Below, in pieces: positions 47,366 to 56,099 of a stretch of 64,000 bases of DNA. The DNA comes from Lachnospiraceae bacterium (lineage in GTDB: Bacteria; Bacillota; Clostridia; Lachnospirales; Lachnospiraceae). The stretch lies in assembly GCA_015057005.1 (NCBI GenBank), contig SVFF01000004.1, positions 62,001 to 126,000 on the forward strand, written 5' to 3'. Position numbers and translations under genes: made by a program. Under the pieces are notes generated by a model. The model searched no databases, was not told where the DNA came from, and saw nothing but the letters and a program-made list of their open reading frames with translations. Within the stretch, counting starts at the first letter, position 1. The number at the start of each line of letters is the position of its first letter.

Positions 47366-48238
47366 CTAAACCAGCAGTCCCACAAGTGCCTCATGAGCCT
47401 GACAGAAAGCGTACTCACCATCTGTCCTGCCCCTTTGTTCCACACTCTTTTCCAGGCCCTGCAAGCCCACGAAATCAGTCAGATGGGGCTCCAGGCTTAA
47501 ATATCCCGTGTACCCGGCCTGCTCCAGCTTTGCAAATACTTCCCGGATCCGGCCATCGCCTTCACCGGCAGGCACTACCATTCCGTTTTCTGCCAGGGCA
47601 TCCTTGATGTGGATATACTCCACGTAAGGTGCCAACAGTTCATATGCCGCCAGCGGGTCCTGACCACACTGGACAAAGTTAGCAAAATCAAAGGTACATT
47701 TAAAATGTTCCCCATAAAAACGCTCCATCAGCTCCAGGCATCTGGGGGCAATATCGCCGTAAATATCTTTTTCGTTTTCATGCAAAAGCACGAAGCCTCT
47801 TTCTGCAGCCAGCTCCACCATAGCCTCCATGCGGGCAAATACTTCCTCCCGGTAAGCCTCCGGCTTTTTCCCGCATTTTTCTTTATCCGGCATGAAAAAG
47901 CTGAACATTCTGATATATTTGGCATCCAGAATTTCTGCAATGTCCATCACATGGGACAGTTTCTCCAAATGGGGAGCAAAATCGTCCTCTATGCCGATCT
48001 TGCCGATGGGGGATCCAATGGCAGAAACGCTTATACCGCAAGCATCCAATTTCTGTTTCAGTTCTTTTGCCTGCTCCTGCGTGTAATCAGCCACATTAAT
48101 ACCTTCACCGCTTCTGAATTCCAAATGAGAAATCCCCAGCTGCTTTAACAGTGTCAGCTGTTTATCCACATTGGCATCGATCTCATCCGCAAAACCGGTG
48201 ATGACACAATTTTTTAAAATTTTTCTGTCTTGAGACAT
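47366..48238 (-). CDS. Sugar-phosphate isomerase/epimerase-family TIM barrel (first)
   Basis: A 290-residue TIM-barrel protein of the AP-endonuclease-2 group, related to xylose-isomerase-like enzymes. Metal-ligand candidates in order: Glu in LLHENEKDIY, Asp in CTFDFANFV, His in EYIHIKDAL, Glu in LSLEPHL. Ends in a downstream position to two Gfo/Idh oxidoreductases. Likely works on a keto-sugar made by them. It is last in a four-gene cluster with small gaps. Confidence 0.8.
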   Translation of the reverse strand: MSQDRKILKNCVITGFADEIDANVDKQLTLLKQLGISHLEFRSGEGINVADYTQEQAKELKQKLDACGISVSAIGSPIGKIGIEDDFAPHLEKLSHVMDIAEILDAKYIRMFSFFMPDKEKCGKKPEAYREEVFARMEAMVELAAERGFVLLHENEKDIYGDIAPRCLELMERFYGEHFKCTFDFANFVQCGQDPLAAYELLAPYVEYIHIKDALAENGMVVPAGEGDGRIREVFAKLEQAGYTGYLSLEPHLTDFVGLQGLEKSVEQRGRTDGEYAFCQAHEALVGLLV

Positions 48239-48254
48239 ACTTTTATATCCTCTC

Positions 48255-49259
48255 TTATAATTCCACTACTTTCCCCGTCCTTGCCGACTCATAGACTGCC
48301 AGCATCAGCCTGATACTGTCCTCCATATCCGAAAGTTCCTGCGGAAAATGTCTGCCTGTTTCCACACAATCATAATAGTCGCTGATGCAGGCCATATGAC
48401 CGCTTCCGTAATAGCTTTTGCCCAGTACAGGAGCAGTACACAGATCAGGGCACTCTACCCGGCCATCCTTATGATAAATGGTCAGTCCCGGATCCTCCAT
48501 GCGGATCCGCATATTTTCACAGGCAATCTCAATCAAAGGCGGTACATCGATACAATAGGCCGTGGTAGCATAGAAGCTGGCCGTACCTTGCCCGAACTGT
48601 ATATATGCTTCCATGGTGTCTTCCACCTCTATCACGCCCTTTAAGTGATGGTTGCTCATGGAAGCTTCTGCTGCCAGGGGCTTTCCCAGCATATAATGCA
48701 GCAGATCCAGAGTATGTATCGTCTGGTTGATCAGGGCACCGCCGCCCTCTGTCTCCAGTCTGCCCCGCCAGTCGCTGCCGGTATAATAAGTCTCATCCCG
48801 ATGCCAGGTCACCATTCCTCTGGCTCCCAGCACCTTGCCTGCCTTGCCGCTGACGATCAATTGTTTCGCCATGCGGACGCAAGGATTGTAGCGGTTCTGG
48901 AAACAGATGCCCAATTTGCCATCCACCTGTGCCACTGCTGCCTTCAGTTCCTCCAGCTGGTCCGCTGAAATCACAGGGGGCTTCTCCATAAACACATTGA
49001 CTCCTGCTTTCAGGGCGGCAACAGCCATGGGCACATGGAGATAATGAGGGGTACAGATGTGCATCACATCCGGTTTCTCCTGTTCCAGCATCTTTTGATA
49101 GTCTGTGTAAACATTGCCGCCGAAGCGCTTAGCGAAGCTTTCAGCACGCTCCTTTTTAATATCTGTAAAAGCCACAATACTGCAATTTCCCATCTGTGTC
49201 AGGCATCTGGCGTGAACATCCGCGATCACGCCGCAGCCCACGATTGCTGCTCTCATCAT
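48255..49259 (-). CDS. Gfo/Idh/MocA-family oxidoreductase (first)
   Basis: A 334-residue NAD(P)-dependent sugar dehydrogenase. Rossmann start RAAIVGCGVIADVHARCL, and the catalytic EKP motif in VFMEKPPVISADQ near residue 93. C-terminal alpha/beta domain carries YYTGSDWRGRLETEGGGALINQTIHTLDLLHY-like elements, with the family His in QTIHTLD. GAGG lies 7 nt before ATG. Separate from its neighbours by 16 and 71 nt. Confidence 0.87.
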   Translation of the reverse strand: MMRAAIVGCGVIADVHARCLTQMGNCSIVAFTDIKKERAESFAKRFGGNVYTDYQKMLEQEKPDVMHICTPHYLHVPMAVAALKAGVNVFMEKPPVISADQLEELKAAVAQVDGKLGICFQNRYNPCVRMAKQLIVSGKAGKVLGARGMVTWHRDETYYTGSDWRGRLETEGGGALINQTIHTLDLLHYMLGKPLAAEASMSNHHLKGVIEVEDTMEAYIQFGQGTASFYATTAYCIDVPPLIEIACENMRIRMEDPGLTIYHKDGRVECPDLCTAPVLGKSYYGSGHMACISDYYDCVETGRHFPQELSDMEDSIRLMLAVYESARTGKVVEL

Positions 49260-49330
49260 GTTCTTACCTCTTTGTTCCGGTCAAACGGCCAATGTCTATC
49301 GCAGCGACCTGCGCCGTTTTTTGCAAACGT

Positions 49331-50494
49331 TTAATTCAGTCTGGAATTGGTGGTGTCAAAAGTAGCTTCCTGTACATTGACCTTTGCCTTGGAAGAAGCC
49401 CGCAGTTCATTTAATTTCTCCAGGAAAAGTTCCTCATCGATGGGCAGCGTCACCGCCTGACCCAGCCAGGAAGACAGATGCATGGCGTTGGAAAGCATCA
49501 GTCCGTTGATGCCCTCTTCGCCCCTTGCAATCAAGGGCTCACCACGGAGAATATTAGCGGCAAAAGCACGCAGCACCGCCGTATGCTGCAGATTCTCCCC
49601 GTCGGTCTCCAGCTTCACCCACTCGCCTTTGGGACGTCCAAAACCTTCTGTACTGGTAACACAGAATTCTCTCTCACTGACCTCCATCTCGAAAAAAGCC
49701 AGTTCATTATTTTCACATACCAGCTTTGCTCTCTCCAGTGTAATTTCAAAACGGTTGGTACCGGGAGCATCACCTGTGGTGGTCACGAACACGCCGGTGG
49801 CGCCATTTTCAAATTCCAGATAAGCAGTCACATCATCTTCCACTTCAATGTCATGCCACTTGCCGTTGTGGCAGAATGCCTGCACCTTTACAGGCAGACC
49901 GCAGATCCACTGCAGGAGATCTAAATTGTGAGGACACTGATTCAGCAGCACGCCTCCGCCCTCTCCGTCCCAGGTAGCTCTCCAGCCGCCGGAATTGTAA
50001 TAAGCCTGGGTGCGGTACCAGTCAGTGATGATCCAGTTCACACGCTTGATCTGACCGTACAGGCCGCTGCTTACGATCTCTTTCATCTTGCGGTACACAT
50101 GATTGGAGCGCTGGTTGAACATCATGGCGAAGACCTTGTCAGACTTGGCCGCCACTTCGTTCATCTCTCTTACCTGCAGGGTGTAAACACCGGCAGGCTT
50201 CTCACTCAGGGCGTGAAGGCCCTGATTCAGCGCCTTGATCACCAGACGTGGATGATCGTAGTGGGGGGTAGCCACCAGCACTGCATCAATATCCCCTTTC
50301 TCGATCAGTTCATCACCGTTTTCAAAAATCTGCACGGTATCCGGCAGATTTTCTTTGGCCCAGGCTCTGCGGCTTTCCTTTAAGTCCGCCACAGCTTTAA
50401 GCTCCAGTTCCGGCACATTGCCGCTTATAATATTCTTAGAATGATCTGTGCCCATGTTGCCCAGACCGATAATGCCAATTCTTACCTTGTTCAT
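49331..50494 (-). CDS. Gfo/Idh/MocA-family oxidoreductase (second)
   Basis: A 387-residue NAD(P)-dependent oxidoreductase. Rossmann start VRIGIIGLGNMGTDHSKN, EKP motif in LSEKPAGVYTLQ near residue 98, and GGWRATWDGEGGGVLLNQCPHNLDLLQW in the C-terminal domain, with the family His. The ATG at 50494 is chosen for the MNKVRIG start and GGAGG 9 nt upstream. It differs clearly from the other oxidoreductase gene, so the two likely take different positions or substrates. Confidence 0.87.
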   Translation of the reverse strand: MNKVRIGIIGLGNMGTDHSKNIISGNVPELELKAVADLKESRRAWAKENLPDTVQIFENGDELIEKGDIDAVLVATPHYDHPRLVIKALNQGLHALSEKPAGVYTLQVREMNEVAAKSDKVFAMMFNQRSNHVYRKMKEIVSSGLYGQIKRVNWIITDWYRTQAYYNSGGWRATWDGEGGGVLLNQCPHNLDLLQWICGLPVKVQAFCHNGKWHDIEVEDDVTAYLEFENGATGVFVTTTGDAPGTNRFEITLERAKLVCENNELAFFEMEVSEREFCVTSTEGFGRPKGEWVKLETDGENLQHTAVLRAFAANILRGEPLIARGEEGINGLMLSNAMHLSSWLGQAVTLPIDEELFLEKLNELRASSKAKVNVQEATFDTTNSRLN

Positions 50495-50569
50495 CTCTAT
50501 TTTCCTCCATCCGGTTGTGGTTAGAGGCGTGCCTTGCACACCATATCCCGGTTTCTTAGTCTCAGACTT

Positions 50570-51361
50570 CTAGCGGTAGCCTGCCTTTACCAGATTATCG
50601 TAACTTACTTTCAGACAGTCAAAGGGACTGGTACGGCAGGTGTCCTGCTCCACCAGCATATATTTGCAGCAGCTGTTCTCCAGCTCCTTGAAAATGCCGG
50701 GGAAGTTCAGATTGCCCTGCATTACAGGCGCCATCACTGCTTCATTGCCCACCATCTCCATGTCTTTTAAATGGACGCAGGGGATACGGTCCTTTAACCT
50801 GCGCACCCACTCACACACATCTGCTCCCGCAGCCTGCACCCAGTAAGTGTCCAGGGTAAAGCCTAATTCCTCAAGAGTAAACCAATCCATCAGATACTCT
50901 AATATTCTCTTGTCAGGAGCAGCATCCGGCGCACCTTCTGCCGCAAATTTGTTAAATTCAAAATGATGATTGTGGTACATGAGAAGTTTTCCGGATGCCG
51001 CAATCTTCCTGGCAGGTTCCTTGAAATCCTTTGCAAAATGATACAGCCATTCGGGATTGCGGTATTTGTCAGGCATAGCGCCCAGTCCTATGTAATCGCA
51101 GCCCAGAATATCGTGCTCCCGGATCAGTCTCTCCGTATCATTCAAAATGCGCTCTGCACCGTAACCATCGTGGGTCAGCACGATCTTCACTCCTGCCTCA
51201 TCGCAGATCTCACGTACCTTCTCCGGTCTAATGCTCTTGCCGATGCCGGAAATCTGTACGGTCTGGTAACCGATTTTTGCAATCTTTTCTATGGTATCTT
51301 TAAAATCACTCTCTGTCTGTGTGTAAGTACGTACTGTGTAAAGCTGCGCTCCTACTTTCAT
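50570..51361 (-). CDS. Sugar-phosphate isomerase/epimerase-family TIM barrel (second)
   Basis: A 263-residue TIM barrel, first gene of the cluster. Its first ligand block is YHNHHFEFNKF, an HNH pattern typical of the keto-glycoside-processing subfamily of this group; further ligands are Asp in FTLDTYWV, His in VHLKDM and Glu in VEQDTC. The ATG at 51361 has GGAGG 8 nt upstream; the longer frame to 51448 has no such site. Preceded by a 32-bp tandem operator. Confidence 0.8.
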   Translation of the reverse strand: MKVGAQLYTVRTYTQTESDFKDTIEKIAKIGYQTVQISGIGKSIRPEKVREICDEAGVKIVLTHDGYGAERILNDTERLIREHDILGCDYIGLGAMPDKYRNPEWLYHFAKDFKEPARKIAASGKLLMYHNHHFEFNKFAAEGAPDAAPDKRILEYLMDWFTLEELGFTLDTYWVQAAGADVCEWVRRLKDRIPCVHLKDMEMVGNEAVMAPVMQGNLNFPGIFKELENSCCKYMLVEQDTCRTSPFDCLKVSYDNLVKAGYR

Positions 51362-51423
51362 GGTCTTTTCCTCCATATTTATACTGCCACATAAGGCCGC
51401 GGCAAACTTATTGGGAATATAAA

Positions 51424-51455
51424 AGGTATAATAACCTTTTAAGGTCATTATACCT
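51424..51455. promoter_or_regulatory. Tandem palindromic operator of the oxidoreductase cluster
   Basis: Two AGGT-N6-ACCT sites (51424-51437 and 51442-51455), 18 bp centre to centre, that also form one 32-bp inverted repeat with a single mismatch. Each half also carries a TATAAT-like -10 in the minus direction. It is 63 nt before the first gene, so it should control transcription, most likely as a repressor site. No regulator gene is next to it. Confidence 0.7.
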
Positions 51456-51510
51456 CATTTTTCCATTTATGCCATTATAAAAGCTATAAAAATATTGCAA
51501 ACATAACGAT

Positions 51511-51927
51511 TTATTCCGCTTTACCATTTATCAAATCTGCGATGGTCGCATTGTCCACCACCTGATTGATGGCGTTCTGCAGTTCCTGCCAGATCTCCAG
51601 GGTATCACAGATATCACAGCGACCGCAGGTCTCCGCTCCCTCTTCCAGACAGGCCACGGGGGCAAGGGATCCTTCCGCTGCCCGCAGGATCATCCCCACA
51701 GTATATTCCTCCGGCTGCCTGGTCAGACGGTAACCGCCCTGGGCACCCCGAATGCTTTTTACATAGCCTGCTTTATTTAATAATGATATGATCTGCTCCA
51801 GATACTTCTCGGAAATCTCCTGTCTGGCTGCGATTTCCTTCACTGCGCAACATTCCTCGCAACCGCCGTTGCGGGCCAGGTCAACCATGACCCGCAGGGC
51901 GTATCTGCCTTTTGTCGATATTTTCAT
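51511..51927 (-). CDS. Rrf2-family transcriptional regulator (IscR/CymR-like)
   Basis: A 138-residue winged-helix repressor of the Rrf2 family. The helix-turn-helix is around AARQEISEKYLEQIISLLNKAGYVKSIRGAQGGYRL. A C-terminal Cys set (C93, C101, C104, C107; CGRCDIC) is IscR-like and could hold a [2Fe-2S] cluster; C23, C26, C27 (CEECC) near the N-terminus are unusual. It follows cysK by 3 nt with its ribosome site inside the cysK end, so it probably controls cysteine supply (CymR-like) or Fe-S status. Confidence 0.85.
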   Translation of the reverse strand: MKISTKGRYALRVMVDLARNGGCEECCAVKEIAARQEISEKYLEQIISLLNKAGYVKSIRGAQGGYRLTRQPEEYTVGMILRAAEGSLAPVACLEEGAETCGRCDICDTLEIWQELQNAINQVVDNATIADLINGKAE

Positions 51928-51930
51928 GGC

Positions 51931-52869
51931 CTATTCCTCCGCAAACATAGGTGTTGACAGGTATCGGTCCCCGGAGTCCGGCAAAAGCGCCACAATGGTC
52001 TTTCCGGCATTTTCCGGGCGTTTCGCCAGCTTTACAGCTGCACTGAGCGCTGCGCCTGAGGTGATACCCACCAAAATACCTTCCCTTTTTGCAATCATTT
52101 TCCCAGCCTCATAGGCTTCCTCTGTGGTGATGGTGATCACTTCATCGTACACCTGCGTATCCAGAATAGCAGGCACAAAACCGGCTCCGATGCCCTGCAG
52201 TTTGTGAGGACCGGGGTTGCCGCCGGACAGAACAGCTGAGTCAGCAGGCTCCACGCCTACAATCTGAATATCCGGATTCCGGGCCTTTAAATATTTGCCA
52301 ATGCCTGTAATAGTACCGCCGGTACCGATACCTGCCACAAAAACATCTATTTTACCGTCCGTATCTTCCCAAATCTCAGGTCCTGTGGTGGCCTCGTGGG
52401 CTGCCGGATTAGCCGGATTGTCAAACTGTCCCAGGATCACTGCCCCGGGAATACTCTTCTGCAATTCCTCCGCCTTAGCGATGGCGCCGTTCATGCCCTT
52501 GGCTCCTTCTGTCAGCACCAGTTCCGCACCGTAGGCTTTCAGCAAAGTCCTGCGCTCCACGCTCATGGTCTCAGGCAGGGTCAAAATGGTACGATAGCCC
52601 TTTACGGCGGCCACGAGGGCCAGACCAATGCCGGTATTGCCGGAGGTGGGCTCAATGATGGTGGCACCCGGCTTCAGAATGCCCTTTTTTTCCGCATCTT
52701 CCACCATGGCCAGCGCCACTCTGTCCTTTACACTTCCTGCAGGATTCAGGTACTCCAGCTTTGCCAGCAGTTCTACATTTTCAATGCCTTTTTCTTCACT
52801 GAAATTACTTACCTTCAGCAAAGGAGTCCTGCCAATCAATTGTGTCGCCTGTGTATATATTTTTCCCAT
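51931..52869 (-). CDS. cysK: Cysteine synthase A
   Basis: O-acetylserine sulfhydrylase; makes cysteine from O-acetylserine and sulfide with PLP. The 312-residue protein has PLP Lys48 in NPAGSVKDR, the substrate-binding TSGNTGIGLALVAA, and the GTGGTITGIGKYLK PLP-phosphate loop. Standard length. It is first in an operon with an Rrf2 regulator. Its promoter has an Rrf2-like dyad at the transcription start, so it likely is autoregulated together with that gene. Confidence 0.94.
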   Translation of the reverse strand: MGKIYTQATQLIGRTPLLKVSNFSEEKGIENVELLAKLEYLNPAGSVKDRVALAMVEDAEKKGILKPGATIIEPTSGNTGIGLALVAAVKGYRTILTLPETMSVERRTLLKAYGAELVLTEGAKGMNGAIAKAEELQKSIPGAVILGQFDNPANPAAHEATTGPEIWEDTDGKIDVFVAGIGTGGTITGIGKYLKARNPDIQIVGVEPADSAVLSGGNPGPHKLQGIGAGFVPAILDTQVYDEVITITTEEAYEAGKMIAKREGILVGITSGAALSAAVKLAKRPENAGKTIVALLPDSGDRYLSTPMFAEE

Positions 52870-52943
52870 ACAAACTCCCCTTTCTTTCCCTGTTGTCTAT
52901 TTTCTCCGGTTTCAGTTCCTTATCATATAGCGCCCTGCAATTT

Positions 52944-53001
52944 CCTACCAAACGAGTAGGCTTTTCACTTTTATCTTACGCCCTTAAGGGCTTTCTGTCA
53001 A
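52944..53001 (-). promoter_or_regulatory. cysK promoter with Rrf2-like operator
   Basis: Minus strand: -35 TTGACA (53001-52996), 17-nt spacer and -10 TAAGAT (52978-52973). The dyad CCTACTCGTTTGGTAGG (52960-52944) lies 12 nt after the -10, over the transcription start. Its CCTAC-N7-GTAGG shape fits Rrf2-type operators (IscR/CymR group) and the regulator encoded in the same operon. Confidence 0.68.
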
Positions 53002-53064
53002 TATCTTTCCAGACTCCGCCTGTGCAGAAAACGTAAAGGATCGGACACGCAAATTGTCGTTTTA

Positions 53065-53093
53065 TTGACAAAAACCGCGTCATAAACTATAAT
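53065..53093 (+). promoter_or_regulatory. Consensus promoter of the glutamate symporter gene
   Basis: TTGACA (53065-53070), 17-nt spacer and TATAAT (53088-53093): an exact sigma-A consensus, about 40 nt upstream of the start codon. Confidence 0.85.
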
Positions 53094-53132
53094 TTTGATG
53101 AAGTTTTTATAGAAGAATGGAGATTAGTAATT

Positions 53133-54572
53133 ATGAATTATGCATCTAGCTGGGACTTCACTCTGGCAAACTATGATGCCGTTTGGGCATTTATGGTACA
53201 GCTTGGTCTTTTGCTTCTGTTTTTGATGTTGGGTAATATTTTCCGACGTACCATTCCTGTGTTTCGGAAGTGCCTGATTCCGTCCGCACTTCTGGGCGGC
53301 GGTCTGCTGCTGGTTGTGAATATTATCTGCAAGCAGTTCGGCTTTGTTCTGGTTGACAACCGGCTCATGCAGGTCATTACCTACCATTGCCTGGCCATCG
53401 GTTTTGCCTCCATGTCCCTTAAGACAGAGAAGAGTACCCACAGGACCAACCGCAATCAGGTTGTGGAATTCGGCGCTCTCCAGGGCGGCTCCTATATGTT
53501 ACAGGCTTTCGTCGGCCTGGGCATCACCCTGATCCTGTTCCTGTTGACCCGCCACGGCGACAATATCATTTCCTATGTCTGCGGTCTGATCCTGCCTCTG
53601 GCTTATGGTCAGGGTCCCGGAAATGCCCTCAGCTGGGATATTAACTTTACCAACACCCCCGCCGCCATGTTTGCCGGAAACGGCAGCTTCGGTCTGTCCC
53701 TTGCCTCTATCGGCTTTGTGGTCGCCTCTGTGTTTGGTGTGCTGTATATCAATATTTATAAAAAGCGTGGCGACCTTTCCGTCCGCACTTCAAATCCCTC
53801 AGAGGTAAATGCGGATCAGGCCAATTCTGCTGACGGCGAGATTCCCGACAATGAATCCGTGGACAAATTCACCATACAGGCAGGTTTTGTAGCGCTGGTA
53901 TATGCCCTTTCTTTCGGTTTCATGTGCCTTTTGGGTGTTCTCTCCGATTTCACAAACAGTATCGCGTGGGGATTCAATTTCCTGTGGGCATCCCTGGCTG
54001 CCATGCTGATCAAATTTGTGGTCAAGCAGCTGCGGAAACACAATCTGATGCACCGGGAATACATTAATAATTATCAGATGGACAGAATCTCCGGATTCTC
54101 TTTTGACCTGATGATTGTTGCAGGCGTGGCTGCCATTGAGATAAACGATATCAAAAAGTACATTTTGCCTATTGTAATCCTCAGCCTGGTGGGCACTGCA
54201 GTGACCTACATATACATTCGTATGGTTGCCAAAGAATGCTTTAAGGGATTTGAGCACGAATTTTTCCTGATGAGCTTCGGCACCTTGACCGGCACTGCCT
54301 CCAATGGCATGATTCTTATGAAAGAGATCGATCCCGGTCTTCAGACGCCTACCTCCAGCCTGTACATTCTTTCCAACTTCCCTGCCATGGTGATGATCGC
54401 ACCGCTGCTGTTTTTGCTGAGCTTTGCAGCCACCTCGCTGGCAAATGCCGCCATTGCTTGTGCCATTTTCTTTATTCTGTGGTCTGTTTATACAGTGTAT
54501 TTGTTCCGCAGAAAAATTTTCAAAAAGCGGTATGAAAATTCTCCCGTGGACGTTTGGACTGATGTGAAATAA
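53133..54572 (+). CDS. gltS: Sodium/glutamate symporter (GltS-like)
   Basis: A 479-residue membrane protein with about 10-12 helices and the paired GltS pore-loop regions: YGQGPGNALSWDI about residue 160 and GTLTGTASNGMILMKEIDPGLQTP about residue 385. The hydrophilic, charged middle loop (about 215-245: SEVNADQANSADGEIPDNES) separates two halves. Belongs to the ESS family; sodium-coupled glutamate uptake is expected. It is read from an exact consensus promoter and lies 48-81 nt before aroA in the same direction. Confidence 0.82.
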   Translation: MNYASSWDFTLANYDAVWAFMVQLGLLLLFLMLGNIFRRTIPVFRKCLIPSALLGGGLLLVVNIICKQFGFVLVDNRLMQVITYHCLAIGFASMSLKTEKSTHRTNRNQVVEFGALQGGSYMLQAFVGLGITLILFLLTRHGDNIISYVCGLILPLAYGQGPGNALSWDINFTNTPAAMFAGNGSFGLSLASIGFVVASVFGVLYINIYKKRGDLSVRTSNPSEVNADQANSADGEIPDNESVDKFTIQAGFVALVYALSFGFMCLLGVLSDFTNSIAWGFNFLWASLAAMLIKFVVKQLRKHNLMHREYINNYQMDRISGFSFDLMIVAGVAAIEINDIKKYILPIVILSLVGTAVTYIYIRMVAKECFKGFEHEFFLMSFGTLTGTASNGMILMKEIDPGLQTPTSSLYILSNFPAMVMIAPLLFLLSFAATSLANAAIACAIFFILWSVYTVYLFRRKIFKKRYENSPVDVWTDVK

Positions 54573-54653
54573 CACATTGAAAATCAAAAAACATTTTCCC
54601 TTTCCCGGATCCCCTATCGGTTGGAAAAGAATTGGCAAAGACAGGACAACGCT

Positions 54654-56087
54654 ATGACACCAAACGCTTATAAAGTACCTACCATATATGACAAATTGAC
54701 ATTCCAAATGCCGGATACCGATACCGTTTCCGGAGGACCGCTTTCGCCCGCACCCCCTCTTACTGTCCGGGTGCCGGGTTCCAAGAGCATCACCAACCGG
54801 GCACTGCTTCTGGCCACTTTGGCGGAGGGTGTTTCCACTCTGCGCGGTGTACTGTTCAGCGACGATTCCCGCCACTTCCTGAAATGTGTGCAGGATCTGG
54901 GCTTTGAGACCACCGTAGAGGAAGACACTAAAGTGATCACAGTAAAAGGCCATGGCGGTCAGGTCCCCCTGAAGGAAGCCAGCCAATATGTAGGAAGCGC
55001 CGGTACTGCCGCCCGCTTTCTCACCGCCTATCTGGGTGTATCCCGGGGCACTTATCATATGGACGCTTCCCTGCAGATGCGCAGACGCCCCATGGCGCCG
55101 TTGCTGGATTCCCTGAAGGAACTGGGCTGTGAGGTGATTTATCCCAATTCTACTGCTGCCGGACACTCCGCTATAGAACACGCTGCGGGCGAAACGCCTA
55201 TCGGAACCTTGTCCGAAACAGCCCCCCGTGAAGGCTTCTTCCCCTTCACCTTAAAAAGCCACGGCTTCGGAAAAGATACCATCACCGTGAACATCGACCA
55301 CAGCAGCCAGTTTTTGAGCGCATTATTGATTGCCTCCTGCCTGTCTGAAAAGGGCTTCACCGTGCGGACAGAAGGTTCCCACGGCATGTCCTATATTGAG
55401 ATGACCTGCGAGATGATAAAACAGTTCGGTGTAATCGTAAACCGTTTGGATGAAAATACCTTTTTCACCCAATCCGGACAAAAATATCAGGCCCGGGACT
55501 ACCGGATAGAACCGGATGTCTCCGCTGCCTGCTATTTCTATGCCCTTGCGCCCCTGCTGCGCATCCCCGTATTGGTGGAACATGTACATTTTGATTCCCT
55601 GCAGGGGGATGTGGCATTTATCCCCATTCTGGAACAAATGGGCTGTAGCGCAAAAGAGACAAAAGCAGGTATTCTGCTTTTGCCTCCCGTCACCGAAAGT
55701 TTCCACGGCATCACCGTTGATATGTCCGCCTGCTCCGACCAGGCCATCACCCTGGCAGCCATCGCGCCTTTTGCAGACAGCCCCACCACCATCACCGGCA
55801 TAGGGCATATCCGTTTCCAGGAGAGCGACCGCATAAACGCCATCGTCACGGAGCTTCGCAAAATGGGCATCCGCTGTGAGGAAACGGACAGCACCGTTAC
55901 CATCTATCCCGGCACTCCCCAGCCCTCCCTGGTGGAGACCTACGACGACCATCGCATGGCCATGGGCTTCTCCCTGATCGGCCTGCGGGCACCCGGTATC
56001 GTCATTGATAATCCAGGCTGCTGCCGCAAGACCTTTGAAAATTATTTTGAAGTGCTGGATGATGTGATCAAGAAGCTCACAGACTAA
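54654..56087 (+). CDS. aroA: EPSP synthase (3-phosphoshikimate 1-carboxyvinyltransferase)
   Basis: Joins PEP to shikimate-3-phosphate in the aromatic amino-acid pathway. Catalytic blocks: PGSKSITNRALLLATLAEG near residue 35, GSAGTAARFLTAYL near 105, MRRRPM near 130, and DDHRMAMGFSLIGL near 440. It has an N-terminal extension of about 30 residues compared with the usual start. An upstream TTG at 54621 is in frame; I chose the ATG at 54654, with AGGA 8 nt before it. An internal start at MPDTDT is also possible. No other aro genes are close. The 3' end is 12 nt from the convergent XRE gene. Confidence 0.92.
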   Translation: MTPNAYKVPTIYDKLTFQMPDTDTVSGGPLSPAPPLTVRVPGSKSITNRALLLATLAEGVSTLRGVLFSDDSRHFLKCVQDLGFETTVEEDTKVITVKGHGGQVPLKEASQYVGSAGTAARFLTAYLGVSRGTYHMDASLQMRRRPMAPLLDSLKELGCEVIYPNSTAAGHSAIEHAAGETPIGTLSETAPREGFFPFTLKSHGFGKDTITVNIDHSSQFLSALLIASCLSEKGFTVRTEGSHGMSYIEMTCEMIKQFGVIVNRLDENTFFTQSGQKYQARDYRIEPDVSAACYFYALAPLLRIPVLVEHVHFDSLQGDVAFIPILEQMGCSAKETKAGILLLPPVTESFHGITVDMSACSDQAITLAAIAPFADSPTTITGIGHIRFQESDRINAIVTELRKMGIRCEETDSTVTIYPGTPQPSLVETYDDHRMAMGFSLIGLRAPGIVIDNPGCCRKTFENYFEVLDDVIKKLTD

Positions 56088-56099
56088 CACTGCTGCATA

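Noticed and set aside
53799..55181. Long minus-strand open frame of about 460 codons opposite gltS and aroA
   Set aside because: It spans the junction of two well-supported genes on the other strand and has low-complexity, non-protein-like composition.
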